From contig PNLP01000009.1 of assembly GCA_013823135.1 (NCBI GenBank), positions 62,001 through 126,000 on the forward strand: DNA of 64,000 nucleotides, in the 5' to 3' direction. The stretch comes from Planctomycetaceae bacterium (lineage in GTDB: Bacteria; Planctomycetota; Planctomycetia; Gemmatales; Gemmataceae). The translations under genes were made by a program, and so were the position numbers. A model generated the notes under the pieces. It ran no database searches. It saw only the letters and a list, made by a program, of their open reading frames with translations, and was not told the origin of the DNA. Positions 7,775 through 16,209 of the stretch are shown here, in pieces. Each line of letters begins with the position of its first letter. Positions within the stretch are counted from its first letter, which is position 1.

Positions 7775-9115
7775 ATGAATAGCCGAATCACCCGCCGCAC
7801 AGTCCTCAAAGGTCTCGGGACCGCTGTCGCATTGCCGATGCTTGAATCGTTGTCGTGGGCCGCTCCCGCTGCTGCCAGCACACCACCGCGACGGGTCGCG
7901 TTCCTGTACGTCCCGAACGGCGTGAACATGGATGCCTGGACCCCCAAGGCTGAGGGGAAACTTGAGGAACTGCCGGCGATCCTGAAGCCGCTCGAAGCGT
8001 TCAAGGACTCGTTCAACGTCTACAGCGGACTGGCTCTCGACAAGGCCCGCGCCAACGGCGACGGCCCTGGCGACCACGCCCGCGCCATGGCCGCGTTCCT
8101 CACGGGCCGGCAACCCCGCAAGACACACGGTGCGGACATCCGCGTCGGCATGTCGGCCGACCAGCACATCGCGACCACCATCGGCGATGCTACCCGCTTC
8201 CCGTCTCTGGAACTCGGCATCGACCGCGGCGGCAGCACCGGCAACTGCGACTCCGGTTATTCGTGTGCTTACTCGCACAACATGTCGTGGCGGGGCGAGT
8301 CCACACCCAATTCGAAGGAAGTCGATCCGAAGGCCGTCTTCGATCGGCTGTTCGGTGGCAACGACCCGAAGGAGTTGGCTGAAGCAAAGGCCAAGCGCGA
8401 ACTCTACAACAAGAGCGTTCTCGACTTCGTGAACGAGGATGCGAAGGGGCTGAACAAGACGCTCGGCACCGCCGACCAGAAGAAACTCGACGAATACCTG
8501 TCCAGCGTTCGCGAGGTCGAACAACGCATCCAAAAGGCGAAACAAATCGCGTCGGCACCAGTGACCAAGCCCAACATGCCCGCACCATCGGGTATTCCCA
8601 AGGAATACGCGGACCACATTCGGCTCATGGGCGACCTGATGGTGCTCGCGTTCCAGACCGACCTCACCCGCGTGGCGACGTTCCCCTTCGCGAACGAAGG
8701 CAGCAACCGGCCGTACAAGATGATCGAAGTGGCCGAAGGTCACCACGACCTGTCGCACCACGGGAGCGACCCGAAGAAGCTCGAGAAGATCAAGAAGATC
8801 AACACCTTCCACACGGAGCAACTCGCGTACATCGTCGGCAAGATGAAGGGGATCAAGGAAGGGAACGGCTCGACGATGCTAGACAACGTGATGCTGGTCT
8901 ACGGCAGCGGCAACGGCGACGGCAACCGCCACAACCACGACGAACTCCCGTTGTTGTTGATCGGCAAGGGCAGCAACACGATCGCCACAGGCAAGCACGT
9001 CGTGTTCCCGAAGAAGTCCGACACGCCGCTGATGAACCTGTTCCTCGCCCTATTCGAGCGAATGGGAGCCCCTGCCAAGTCGTTCGGCGACAGCACCGGC
9101 GTGCTGAAGATCTGA
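7775..9115 (+). CDS. DUF1552 domain protein, Tat-exported
   Basis: 446 aa. The N-terminus is a Tat signal (MNSRITRRTVLKGLGTAVAL), so export in folded form is expected. The body matches the DUF1552 family: RVAFLYVPNGVNMDAWTPK, then FNVYSGLALDKA, GADIRVGMSADQHIA, SLELGIDRGGSTGNCDSGYS and a C-terminal YGSGNGDGNRHNHDELPLLL. DUF1552 belongs to the alkaline phosphatase/sulfatase-like group related to DUF1501, but a substrate has not been defined. Length is normal. It follows a DUF1592 gene, which is the family's common partner and suggests the two proteins act together in the periplasm. The long hairpin at 7681-7737 lies upstream and another at 9121-9214 downstream. Confidence 0.9.
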   Translation: MNSRITRRTVLKGLGTAVALPMLESLSWAAPAAASTPPRRVAFLYVPNGVNMDAWTPKAEGKLEELPAILKPLEAFKDSFNVYSGLALDKARANGDGPGDHARAMAAFLTGRQPRKTHGADIRVGMSADQHIATTIGDATRFPSLELGIDRGGSTGNCDSGYSCAYSHNMSWRGESTPNSKEVDPKAVFDRLFGGNDPKELAEAKAKRELYNKSVLDFVNEDAKGLNKTLGTADQKKLDEYLSSVREVEQRIQKAKQIASAPVTKPNMPAPSGIPKEYADHIRLMGDLMVLAFQTDLTRVATFPFANEGSNRPYKMIEVAEGHHDLSHHGSDPKKLEKIKKINTFHTEQLAYIVGKMKGIKEGNGSTMLDNVMLVYGSGNGDGNRHNHDELPLLLIGKGSNTIATGKHVVFPKKSDTPLMNLFLALFERMGAPAKSFGDSTGVLKI

Positions 9116-9120
9116 TTCCG

Positions 9121-9214
9121 TCATGGCGAGCGGGGGACGTAAGTCCCCTGATTGCTATGGGGTAGTCGAGCCAACGCGAAATCAATCAGGGGACTTACGT
9201 CCCGCTCGCCATGA
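9121..9214. repeat. Long inverted repeat, family A (arms 34 and 32 nt)
   Basis: Left arm 9121-9154 and right arm 9183-9214 are reverse complements except for a 2-nt length difference (CGGGGGACG against CGGGACG). The 28-nt loop is 9155-9182. The element starts 6 bp after the DUF1552 stop and ends 18 bp before the DUF1549 start. The left arm itself contains a smaller palindrome (GGGGACGTAAGTCCCC). A single copy of the same arm sits inside priA at 50954-50981, and the opening TGGCGAGCGG is shared with the hairpin at 40294-40374. Confidence 0.85.
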
Positions 9215-9232
9215 CACATCGGTGAACCCACC

Positions 9233-10807
9233 ATGCCCCGCCTGCTCCTCTCCTTCGCAGTTGCGGTCACGTTCTCACCGCTTGCCCGCGCCGCGGAGCC
9301 GCTGCATGTTCGCATTGATGCCGTCATCGAAACCAAGGCCAAGGCGGAGAACGCCTCGCTCGCGGCACCCGCTGATGATGCCGAGTTCCTTCGCCGGGTG
9401 TACCTGGACTTTGCTGGCACGATTCCGACCGTCGCCGTCACGAAGGCGTTCCTCGCAGACACCGCCACCGACAAGCGGACCAAGGTGATCGACTCGCTCC
9501 TGAGCAACCCCAGCTATGCGACCCGCATGGCCGATCTGTTCCACGTCGCATTCATGGAACGCCTCGGAGAGAACGCCGACTGGACAAAGTACCTGAGGGA
9601 ATCGTTCGCCAAGAACAAGCCCTACGATCAGATGGTTCGCGAGATGCTGCGAGCCGACTCGAAGGACGCGGATACGGTCGGTGCCGCGTTCTGGATCTCG
9701 AAGCGACTGGAGAACTACGGCCAGAACCCCGTCGATTACTCGGCACTCACGCGAGACGTGGGCAGGCTCTTCCTCGGCAAGAATTTCCAGTGTTGCGAGT
9801 GCCACGATCACCTGTTCATCGACGACTACAAACAGCAGCACTTCCAGGGACTGCACACGTTCTTCAAGAACACGTACCTCGTGAACCCAGCGAAGATGAT
9901 CGTGGCCGAGAAGCCCACCATCGAGAAACACCCGTTCGCGTCGGTGTTCACGAAGGTGCAGATGGCGACCGGGCCATCGCTCCCCGGCATGATGATGATC
10001 GACATCCCGATGTTTGCGAAAGGGATGGAGTTCGAGACGCCACCGAACAAGAAGACGAACGAACCCGGCGTGCCGAAGTTCAGCACGCTCGCCAAGATCT
10101 CGGAGCAACTCCCGACCGCGAAGAACACCGACTTCACTCGCAACGCCGTGAACCGCATCTGGTTCGCCGTCATGGGTCGCGGGCTGGTTCATCCGCTCGA
10201 TTTGCACCACGGTCGCAACCCGGCATCGCATCCGGAAGTGCTGGCGATGTTGGCCGATGAGTTTGCTGCGAACAAGTTCGACATGAAGTGGCTGCTCCGC
10301 GAGTTGGCCTTGACGACAACCTACCAGCGATCGAGCGTAGTGCAAGCCGGAAAGGATGCACCCGACTCGCGGTTGTTCGCGGTGGCGTTGGAGAAACGGC
10401 TCAGTGCGGACCAACTGCTCACGGCAATGCTGACCGCGACTGGAAACGATCCGAAGGCAGCGGACACACTGCGGCCGAAGTTCCTCAAGGCGTTCGCGAA
10501 CCAGCCACGTGAGCCGGAAGACGAAATCGCCCCCTCGCTGAAAGGGGCGTTGTTCGTCCTTCACGACTCGGCCGTTCTCGAACTCGTGGTGACCAAGCCA
10601 GGCAACCTTGTCGAACGCACGGCAAAGCTGGATGATGCAGCGGCGACCGACGAGTTGTACCTCACGGTACTGACACGTAAACCAACAGCCGACGAGCGAG
10701 CAGCGGTGGCGAAGGTGCTGGCAAAGCACCCCGAGAAGCGTGCCGAGGCGATTGGCCGCGTCGCGTGGGCGTTGCTCGCGTCGATGGAATTCGGCGTTAA
10801 TCATTGA
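9233..10807 (+). CDS. DUF1549/DUF1553 planctomycete cytochrome-associated protein
   Basis: 524 aa, shorter than many family members because it has no N-terminal PSD1 cytochrome domain. A signal peptide (residues 1 to about 21, ending ARA) is followed by DUF1549 (EFLRRVYLDFAGTIPTV through KNKPYDQMVREML). A single CXXCH lies in QCCECHDHLFIDDYKQ. DUF1553 follows (NAVNRIWFAVMGRGLVHPLD, ELALTTTYQRSS, LSADQLLTAMLTATGND). The CXXCH could bind one c-type haem. The gene sits between DUF1552 and a lipoprotein-like gene within the co-oriented block, so a periplasmic redox role with its neighbours is inferred. No substrate is indicated by the sequence. Confidence 0.88.
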   Translation: MPRLLLSFAVAVTFSPLARAAEPLHVRIDAVIETKAKAENASLAAPADDAEFLRRVYLDFAGTIPTVAVTKAFLADTATDKRTKVIDSLLSNPSYATRMADLFHVAFMERLGENADWTKYLRESFAKNKPYDQMVREMLRADSKDADTVGAAFWISKRLENYGQNPVDYSALTRDVGRLFLGKNFQCCECHDHLFIDDYKQQHFQGLHTFFKNTYLVNPAKMIVAEKPTIEKHPFASVFTKVQMATGPSLPGMMMIDIPMFAKGMEFETPPNKKTNEPGVPKFSTLAKISEQLPTAKNTDFTRNAVNRIWFAVMGRGLVHPLDLHHGRNPASHPEVLAMLADEFAANKFDMKWLLRELALTTTYQRSSVVQAGKDAPDSRLFAVALEKRLSADQLLTAMLTATGNDPKAADTLRPKFLKAFANQPREPEDEIAPSLKGALFVLHDSAVLELVVTKPGNLVERTAKLDDAAATDELYLTVLTRKPTADERAAVAKVLAKHPEKRAEAIGRVAWALLASMEFGVNH

Positions 10808-10816
10808 CTCAAAAAG

Positions 10817-10899
10817 AACGCGGAGTGCGGAATTCGGAGTGCGGAATGGAAGAAGACAACTTGATTTGATTCCGCACTCCGAATTCCGCACTCCGCGTT
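10817..10899. repeat. Perfect 31-bp inverted repeat, family B
   Basis: Arms 10817-10847 and 10869-10899 are perfect reverse complements over 31 bp with a 21-nt loop. Each arm is built from GCGGAGTGCGGAATTC-type units. It lies between the DUF1549 gene and the lipoprotein-like gene. The right arm is followed by TTGGAGAAACC and the ATG at 10913, so the hairpin abuts the ribosome site. A diverged lone arm of the same family lies upstream of argF at 18957-18991. Confidence 0.88.
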
Positions 10900-10912
10900 T
10901 CTTGGAGAAACC

Positions 10913-12181
10913 ATGTCACGGACGATTTTTGCGGCGATTCTTGGGCTTGGCCTGATTTGCAACCTCGGCTGCGGGTCGAAGCCACAACCCCAGCCCGAGC
11001 AACCGAACGCCGTTCTCACGCCAGAGCCAAAGGTCGAATTGCCACCCCCCGTGGTGAAGGTCAACCACGAGATGGACCCCGCCAAGCATGTGATCCCGCC
11101 CGGCTCGGTGACGGGCCGGATCGGTGGCGTGGATGTGACTGCCGAGGCGCGTATCGAGGGGCAGAACCTCGTGCTCCAGAAACCGGAAGCCGCCCCCGGT
11201 GATAACTGGCGGGTGTCGATCGAGCTGCCCGTCGAACCCGGTCGCGAAGGCTCACCACAACGGATGGTGCTCAAGCCTGAGGATGTGCTCGGGCCAACCG
11301 GGTGGACCGTGTTCGTGAACTTCCCCCGCCCGGTGATTCGGCAGTGGGAAGTATTCTCATTCAAGGGTTCCTGGGCCGACACGAACCCGCTCGGCTGGCG
11401 TGGCGGTTGTGCGATTACGCTCGAATGGGGCAAGCGCGAGAACGGGAAACTCCCCGGTAAGGTGTTCCTCGCAATCCCCGACCTGCCCGAGTTGCCGAGT
11501 GGAAACGTCCTCGCCGGTACGTTCGTGGCCGATTGCCCTCGTCAGGCGAACGACCCACCCGGGCCGGATGATGTGCCGTATGTGAAGGGTGCGGTCGCCG
11601 TTCGCGGCGCGGCTCCGAATGCGAATCTGAAGGTCGGGTATGTGGGCGCGTTGGCCGAGGAGCGGTTCTGTTTGGGCGCGACAGTCGTCGATCTCGACGC
11701 CCGCCAGTACGCACGCAGCAACTACGACAAACCCCACGTCAGCACGTTGATCGCTGGCGACGGCAAGGCGGTGCCGAGCCAGTACGAACACAGCAAACTC
11801 ACGCCGGGGCGATACCTCGTTTTCGCCAGCATCCAAGATGGACCGATGACCTGGCGGTGGGTCGAAGTGAAACCGGGCGCAACGCTGACGGTGGATCTAT
11901 CACTCGACGCTGCGATGGTCGGCGGGTTGGAGATCGTGCCGCCGCTCGAAGAGGTCACGAAGGTGCAAATGGCACCCGTTGACATGGGGCAACCGCCCCC
12001 TACCGACGGGCTCTTCGAGGGGATCGCGTTGCAACTGGGACTGGAAGCGAAGATCGTTGCCCGCAAGGCAAAGTTCACCAACCTTGCACCGGGCCGCTAC
12101 GAGGTTCGTGCCGCCAAACAGACCCGAACCATCGAGATCGTGGCCGGGAAAACCGTGGAACTCGACTTCGAGAAGAAATAG
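10913..12181 (+). CDS. Exported lipoprotein-like protein of unknown function
   Basis: 422 aa. The N-terminus is hydrophobic (MSRTIFAAILGLGLICNLGC) and then becomes GSK and a Pro/Gln-rich linker. The Cys at residue 20 could be lipidated, though Asn at -3 makes the lipobox atypical. The remainder is beta-rich, with repeated carboxypeptidase-regulatory or transthyretin-like turns such as KLTPGRYLVFASI and NLAPGRYEVRAAK, which suggest two Ig/CNA-B-like modules. I recognise no catalytic motif. The start is backed by a GGAG 9 nt upstream directly after the family B hairpin. The next gene starts 11 bp after the stop, so the two are probably co-transcribed. A structural or binding role near the partner DUF1501 protein is inferred only. 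Confidence 0.7.
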   Translation: MSRTIFAAILGLGLICNLGCGSKPQPQPEQPNAVLTPEPKVELPPPVVKVNHEMDPAKHVIPPGSVTGRIGGVDVTAEARIEGQNLVLQKPEAAPGDNWRVSIELPVEPGREGSPQRMVLKPEDVLGPTGWTVFVNFPRPVIRQWEVFSFKGSWADTNPLGWRGGCAITLEWGKRENGKLPGKVFLAIPDLPELPSGNVLAGTFVADCPRQANDPPGPDDVPYVKGAVAVRGAAPNANLKVGYVGALAEERFCLGATVVDLDARQYARSNYDKPHVSTLIAGDGKAVPSQYEHSKLTPGRYLVFASIQDGPMTWRWVEVKPGATLTVDLSLDAAMVGGLEIVPPLEEVTKVQMAPVDMGQPPPTDGLFEGIALQLGLEAKIVARKAKFTNLAPGRYEVRAAKQTRTIEIVAGKTVELDFEKK

Positions 12182-12192
12182 CGAGGCTCGTC

Positions 12193-13461
12193 ATGTTGTG
12201 TACCCCGGTGGAACACCAGATCTCGCGTCGCCAATTCATGGGGGCCGCGGGCGGGTCCGCACTGAGTCTCGGCGGACTCGTCACGCCGGCCGTCGCCGAG
12301 AAGCTCCGCAAGGAACGCCGCCAGGTACTGTTCGTCTGGCTCGACGGCGGCATGAGCCAGCTCGAATCGTGGGACCCCAAGCCGAACACACCGTTCGGTG
12401 GACCGTTCCGCTCCATTCAGACGACCGTACCCGGCATCCAGATTTCCGAACTGATGCCGCAGTCTGCGAAGCTCATGAAACACCTCGCAATCGTGCGGAG
12501 TGTTTCGACGCAAGACAACTCGCACTCGGCGGGCGTCGATCGCATCAACCGTGGCGACCCGAAGAACCGCGGCGTGGTGTATCCGTTTTTCGGCTCGGCC
12601 GTGTCGAAGCTCGTCGGCAACAACGACAGCGGGTTGCCGTCGTATATCTGGGTGAAGCCCCTCAGTGGTGGCTTCATTTACAAGGACGCCGGGTTCCTCG
12701 GCCCGAAGTACGGGGCACTCGCGCTCGGCGACGGCAAGCCACCCGAGAACCTGCTCCGCCCCAAGGAAATCGCCCCCGAGGACGATGACGAACGCAACGA
12801 ACTCCGCAAATTGCTCGACTCCAAGTACGCGGCAGAACGGCGGAAAGAGTTCACGGAGGCGAACACACACGCCTTCGAGATGGCCGCCCAACTCCAGAAG
12901 AAGATCGAACTGTTCGATCTGTCGAAGTTGCCGCAAAAGGACCAGGACCGCTACGGCACGCATGATCTCGGGCGGCACATGCTTCTCGCCCGCCGACTGC
13001 TCGAAGAAGGCGTGACGTTCGTGAAAGTGACCTCCTACGGCTGGGACACACACGGTGACCACTTCAACGGGGCCGCGAGCCTGCACCCGAAGTTCGACCG
13101 CCCGTTCGCGGCGATCATCGAAGACATGCGTGACCGCGGAATGCTCGACAACGTGCTCGTGATTGCGTGTGCAGAGTTCGGTCGGACGCCGCGAATCAAC
13201 GGGCACATCGGCCGCGACCACTGGCCGGAGGCGTGGAGCGTCTGCATGGCCGGCCGCGGGATCAAGGGCGGCGTGGTCGCGGGCAAAACGAACGACAAGG
13301 GCACCGAAGTGACATCGGACCCTGTGGACATCGGCGGGCTATTCCACACGTGGTACAAGGCGCTCGGCATCGACCCGAAGGAAGTGGAGTTCCGCAACGG
13401 CGGTCAACCGCTGCCGATCGCCCACGAGGAAATGAAGCCCGTGACGGAGGTGCTCGCGTGA
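12193..13461 (+). CDS. DUF1501 domain protein, Tat-exported
   Basis: 422 aa. A Tat-type motif (ISRRQFMGAAGGSALSLGGL) is followed by the DUF1501 fold of the alkaline phosphatase superfamily. Landmarks are VLFVWLDGGMSQLESWDPKP, LAIVRSVSTQDNSHSAG, GRHMLLARRLLEEGVTFVKV, SYGWDTHGDH, IACAEFGRTPRINGHIGRDH and the end of the domain at RGIKGGVVAGKTNDKGTEV. The conserved WDTH, EFGRTP and GRDHW blocks hold the acidic and His residues expected to bind metal. The reaction is unknown for the family. The gene ends in a 4-bp GTGA overlap with the downstream WD40 gene, so translation is probably coupled. It is one of six DUF1501 genes in the window and the only one coupled to a WD40 gene. Confidence 0.9.
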   Translation: MLCTPVEHQISRRQFMGAAGGSALSLGGLVTPAVAEKLRKERRQVLFVWLDGGMSQLESWDPKPNTPFGGPFRSIQTTVPGIQISELMPQSAKLMKHLAIVRSVSTQDNSHSAGVDRINRGDPKNRGVVYPFFGSAVSKLVGNNDSGLPSYIWVKPLSGGFIYKDAGFLGPKYGALALGDGKPPENLLRPKEIAPEDDDERNELRKLLDSKYAAERRKEFTEANTHAFEMAAQLQKKIELFDLSKLPQKDQDRYGTHDLGRHMLLARRLLEEGVTFVKVTSYGWDTHGDHFNGAASLHPKFDRPFAAIIEDMRDRGMLDNVLVIACAEFGRTPRINGHIGRDHWPEAWSVCMAGRGIKGGVVAGKTNDKGTEVTSDPVDIGGLFHTWYKALGIDPKEVEFRNGGQPLPIAHEEMKPVTEVLA

Positions 13462-14528
13462 ACGCGCAACAACCCAAAACCGCTCCCGCCGCGAACGCTC
13501 CGAAGGAACTCGGCAAGCCGCTCGTTCCGACGACGCAAATCAATCGCATTCGCTTCTCGCCGGATGGAAAGATGCTCGTCGCGGCGTGCTTCGACGGCAC
13601 AGTGAAACGCTGGGACGTCAGCGGTAAGGAACCCATTGAACTGCCCGCGATCACGGGGCACAACGGCTGGGTGACTTCGCTCGCGTTCGCCGGCACCGCC
13701 CTGTTCAGCGTCGATTCGTGGGGTCGCCTCACCGCGACCGACCTGTCAGCGAAGGAGTCGAAGAAACTGTGGTCGGTCGAGGCCGCGCACGACGGCTGGC
13801 TCCGGGGGGTCGCGGTGTCGCCCAACGGCGAACGACTCATTACCGGCGGCAAGGACGGTTTCGCGCGGCTCTGGAACACTGCCGACGGCAAGCAGATCGG
13901 CGACTTCGAGGCCAAGGCCGATGTGCTGTCAGTCTGCTACTCCCCGGGCGGGAAGTCGGTCTTCGTCGGCGACCTGTTCGGCGTCGTCCGTGAGTTACAC
14001 ACTGTGCCCGGAAAGCCCGTCCGCACCTTCGAGGCTAAGGAACTCCACAAGCTCGACCGCATTCAGGATGTCGGCGGCGTGAAGAACCTGCTCATCTCGG
14101 GCGACGGCAAGACGCTGTTCGCGGCGGGTGCCGAGCCGAAGTCGGGGGGTTTCGTGCAGTGCGTCCCGTTGATCGTCGCGTTCGACCTCGCCACGGGCAA
14201 GCGGCTCTCGACGTACAAGGGCGCCAACGACAACGAGGGCTATGTCACGGACATGGCGTGGCACCCGGATGGCTACGTGATCGGCACGACTTCGGGGCAG
14301 CCGGGCCAGGGCAAGCTCTTCTGCTGGAAGCCTGGCGAGGCGGCCCCGTTCTTCAGCGGCGGCAAGCTGCCGAACTGCCACAGTGTCGCGCTGCATCCGA
14401 AGGGCGAGATCGTTGCCGTGAGTGCGACGAACGCGAACAGCAGCGGCAACGGTCGCGTGAAGGGTATGGGCGGCGACTACCCCGCGAACACGTCGCCCAT
14501 CCAGTTGTGGACTGTTCCCAAGGCCTGA
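13458..14528 (+). CDS. WD40-repeat beta-propeller protein
   Basis: 356 aa from a GTG at 13458 that overlaps the DUF1501 stop codon by 4 bp. The frame is also open upstream, but that stretch is the DUF1501 gene in another frame. WD40 blades are recognisable: INRIRFSPDGKMLVAACFDG, TVKRWDVSGKEPIEL, LRGVAVSPNGERLITGGKDG, FARLWNTADGKQ, and later SVALHPKGEIVAVSATNANS. No signal peptide is seen, so the protein may be cytoplasmic or exported by an atypical route, which is odd for a partner of a Tat-exported protein. The translational coupling argues that the two proteins are needed in fixed ratio. WD40 propellers act as protein-interaction platforms. Confidence 0.85.
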   Translation: MNAQQPKTAPAANAPKELGKPLVPTTQINRIRFSPDGKMLVAACFDGTVKRWDVSGKEPIELPAITGHNGWVTSLAFAGTALFSVDSWGRLTATDLSAKESKKLWSVEAAHDGWLRGVAVSPNGERLITGGKDGFARLWNTADGKQIGDFEAKADVLSVCYSPGGKSVFVGDLFGVVRELHTVPGKPVRTFEAKELHKLDRIQDVGGVKNLLISGDGKTLFAAGAEPKSGGFVQCVPLIVAFDLATGKRLSTYKGANDNEGYVTDMAWHPDGYVIGTTSGQPGQGKLFCWKPGEAAPFFSGGKLPNCHSVALHPKGEIVAVSATNANSSGNGRVKGMGGDYPANTSPIQLWTVPKA

Positions 14529-14533
14529 GAGTT

Positions 14534-14565
14534 GGCGAGGAGTAAGTGTGAACTCACCGCTCGCC
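14534..14565. terminator. Imperfect hairpin between convergent genes
   Basis: GGCGAG at 14534-14539 pairs with CTCGCC at 14560-14565, and GAGT/ACTC can extend the stem with an asymmetric bulge. It lies in the 44-bp gap between the convergent WD40 and pentapeptide-repeat genes. It may be a bidirectional terminator, or a decayed family A element since it shares the GGCGAG/TAAGT layout. Confidence 0.35.
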
Positions 14566-14572
14566 GATTCGG

Positions 14573-15664
14573 TCAGTCGTTCGACTTGAATTTGAAAGTC
14601 CAGTCGTCGAAGTCGCCAGTCTTGTAGAAAATGTACGTCTGTTTCTTCTCTTCTTTCTTGCTGGTTCCATCCGTGAATGTGCGGGTGATTTCAACAACAA
14701 TGCGCACGGGGTAAACCGTCGTCTCCTTGTTCGCGGGGACTCCGTCGGTGAAGGGGTCGCCCTTCCGTGAGTCGCCATATTTGAGCATCTTGTAGTTGTA
14801 GGTGTGCTTGGTACCACCCTGTAGCGGTGGCCTCCACATGTGTTTCTCGAGTTGAGCCTTCACTTCCTTCACTGGCGGAGCACCCTTCGGCAGATCTGCC
14901 TCGACGGGTTCTCGCTTGGGATCAGTTGGGTCTTTCTTGGAATCGACGTTCCGGGGATTGTCGAGCCCCTTCGGATCAGTCCCACGAGGCGTTTCACGTG
15001 GGGCGTCCTTCGGGTCGGCCTTGGTAGGCGGATCGGTCTTAGTGGGGGGTGGGACAGTCTTAGTGGCGGGATCGGTATCCGCGACCAACACTGCACCAGA
15101 GCCTTCCAGGTCGAAGCCCTTGTACCAGCGGGTGTTTTTATCGTACTTCGCGCCCTTGAACTTCGCCGATGCGCCCGCGTAATCCTTCGCGGCGAGGAGG
15201 TTTGCCCCCCGGAGATCGGCGTTGCGGAAGTCGGCCTTGGTAATGTCCTGTATGCCCTTAATTTTCCTCAGATTCGCGCCTCGCAGGTCGGCCCCTTGAA
15301 GAGACGTCTCGCTGAGGTCCACCTCTTGGAGATTCGCGTTTTGCAGGATGCTTCGCTGGAAACTCGCCTTGGCAAGGGTGGCGTCCCGGAAGTCGGCCCC
15401 GGTAAGATCAGCCCCATCGAGCGAGGCACTGGTCAAGTCAGCCCCTCGGAAATTCGCCCCTTTCGCGTTGACCTCTTTGAGGTTCGCGAGGAACAGTTTG
15501 GTCTCTTCGAGGTTTGCATTCTCAAGATTGACATTCCGGAGATCTCGTTTCTCCAGATCTTTGCCCTTCCAGTTGACTCCGGCCTTCGTCTCACTCTGAG
15601 CCCCAACAAGTACCGGGAATGAGGTTAACAATCCAAGCAGCAACAGAAACAGTGGTCGTAACAT
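14573..15664 (-). CDS. Exported pentapeptide-repeat protein with Pro/Lys/Asp linker
   Basis: 363 aa from the ATG at 15664, which begins a clear signal peptide (MLRPLFLLLLGLLTSFPVLV then GAQ). About 27 consecutive A(D/N)LxX-type pentapeptides follow (for example NANLEETKLFLANL and GADLTSASLDGADL), predicted to form a right-handed quadrilateral beta-helix. A low-complexity linker rich in TDPPTKADPK-type units covers roughly residues 195-260. The C-terminal domain (KHTYNYKMLKYGDSRKGDP to YKTGDFDDWTFKFKSND) is not recognised. The frame continues 45 codons upstream, but that part lacks a secretion signal. Pentapeptide proteins of this kind have no established single function. A cell-envelope interaction role is inferred. 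Confidence 0.8.
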   Translation of the reverse strand: MLRPLFLLLLGLLTSFPVLVGAQSETKAGVNWKGKDLEKRDLRNVNLENANLEETKLFLANLKEVNAKGANFRGADLTSASLDGADLTGADFRDATLAKASFQRSILQNANLQEVDLSETSLQGADLRGANLRKIKGIQDITKADFRNADLRGANLLAAKDYAGASAKFKGAKYDKNTRWYKGFDLEGSGAVLVADTDPATKTVPPPTKTDPPTKADPKDAPRETPRGTDPKGLDNPRNVDSKKDPTDPKREPVEADLPKGAPPVKEVKAQLEKHMWRPPLQGGTKHTYNYKMLKYGDSRKGDPFTDGVPANKETTVYPVRIVVEITRTFTDGTSKKEEKKQTYIFYKTGDFDDWTFKFKSND

Positions 15665-15815
15665 GACATGACCTCGTGGGCGTATTCGGGCAAGGGTAGG
15701 TTGAAACAGGAACCTGCTCGCCCGAACCTGGCGGGTGTAGCCTAAATCGCCCCGAGACGGCACGCAACAATGTTTGTCAAAACTGAAACACTTCGCCATC
15801 GTCGCTTCTTGTGCG

Positions 15816-16127
15816 TCACGTCACAGGTTCGGTGACCTGCAATTTCACGCCCGTCACGTAGTCCTTAACTTTTGCTCGGTACTCGTTCATGTGTGGCATG
15901 GCGCCGTGAGCATAGAGTGCATCAAGGTTGGTCCACTTCTCGATCACGGTGACGACATCGGGCCGGGGTGGGTCTTGCACCGCGATTGTCGTGGGAACGT
16001 CGATGGTGGCCTGATATTCGATGCAACCGACCTCGGCTCGCACGAGCGGAGTGAGCCAGCGGAAAATGTCGAGGTACGCATCGCGGACACCAGGGTTCAG
16101 CGTGATTGTGGCAACGACGTGGATCAT
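15816..16127 (-). CDS. Antibiotic biosynthesis monooxygenase (ABM) family protein
   Basis: 103 aa from the ATG at 16127. The sequence starts MIHVVATITLNPGVRDAYLD and contains VGCIEYQATIDV, VTVIEKWTNLDALYAHGAMP and HMNEYRAKVKDYV, which is the standard ABM ferredoxin-like fold (about 95-105 aa). Related small proteins include quinol monooxygenase YgiN and haem-degrading enzymes. The conserved E-x-W and H-x-x-x-P-H features fit a YgiN-like quinone-oxidising or detoxifying role, but substrate cannot be told from sequence. The frame is open for 50 more codons upstream and crosses the transcription terminator of the previous gene, so I rejected that extension. It has no signal peptide and is cytoplasmic. 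Confidence 0.85.
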   Translation of the reverse strand: MIHVVATITLNPGVRDAYLDIFRWLTPLVRAEVGCIEYQATIDVPTTIAVQDPPRPDVVTVIEKWTNLDALYAHGAMPHMNEYRAKVKDYVTGVKLQVTEPVT

Positions 16128-16158
16128 GGGAAGACTCGTCTCGTGGGGAAAAAGAGAA

Positions 16159-16182
16159 CGCCACCCGAATAATCGGGTGGCG
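16159..16182 (-). terminator. Rho-independent terminator of the small Cys-protein gene
   Basis: Arms 16159-16168 and 16173-16182 are perfect 10-bp reverse complements with an ATAA loop. On the minus strand the hairpin is followed by TTCTCTTTTTCCCC. It lies 27 bp after the stop at 16210. The geometry is that of a classic intrinsic terminator, which also separates this gene from the ABM gene downstream. Confidence 0.75.
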
Positions 16183-16209
16183 CTGTTGTGAACGGTGTTC
16201 ACATGAGAA

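Noticed and set aside
7681..10899. CRISPR array from repeated palindromes
   Set aside because: The elements are inverted pairs from different families at long, irregular distances, with no spacers between direct repeats and no cas genes.
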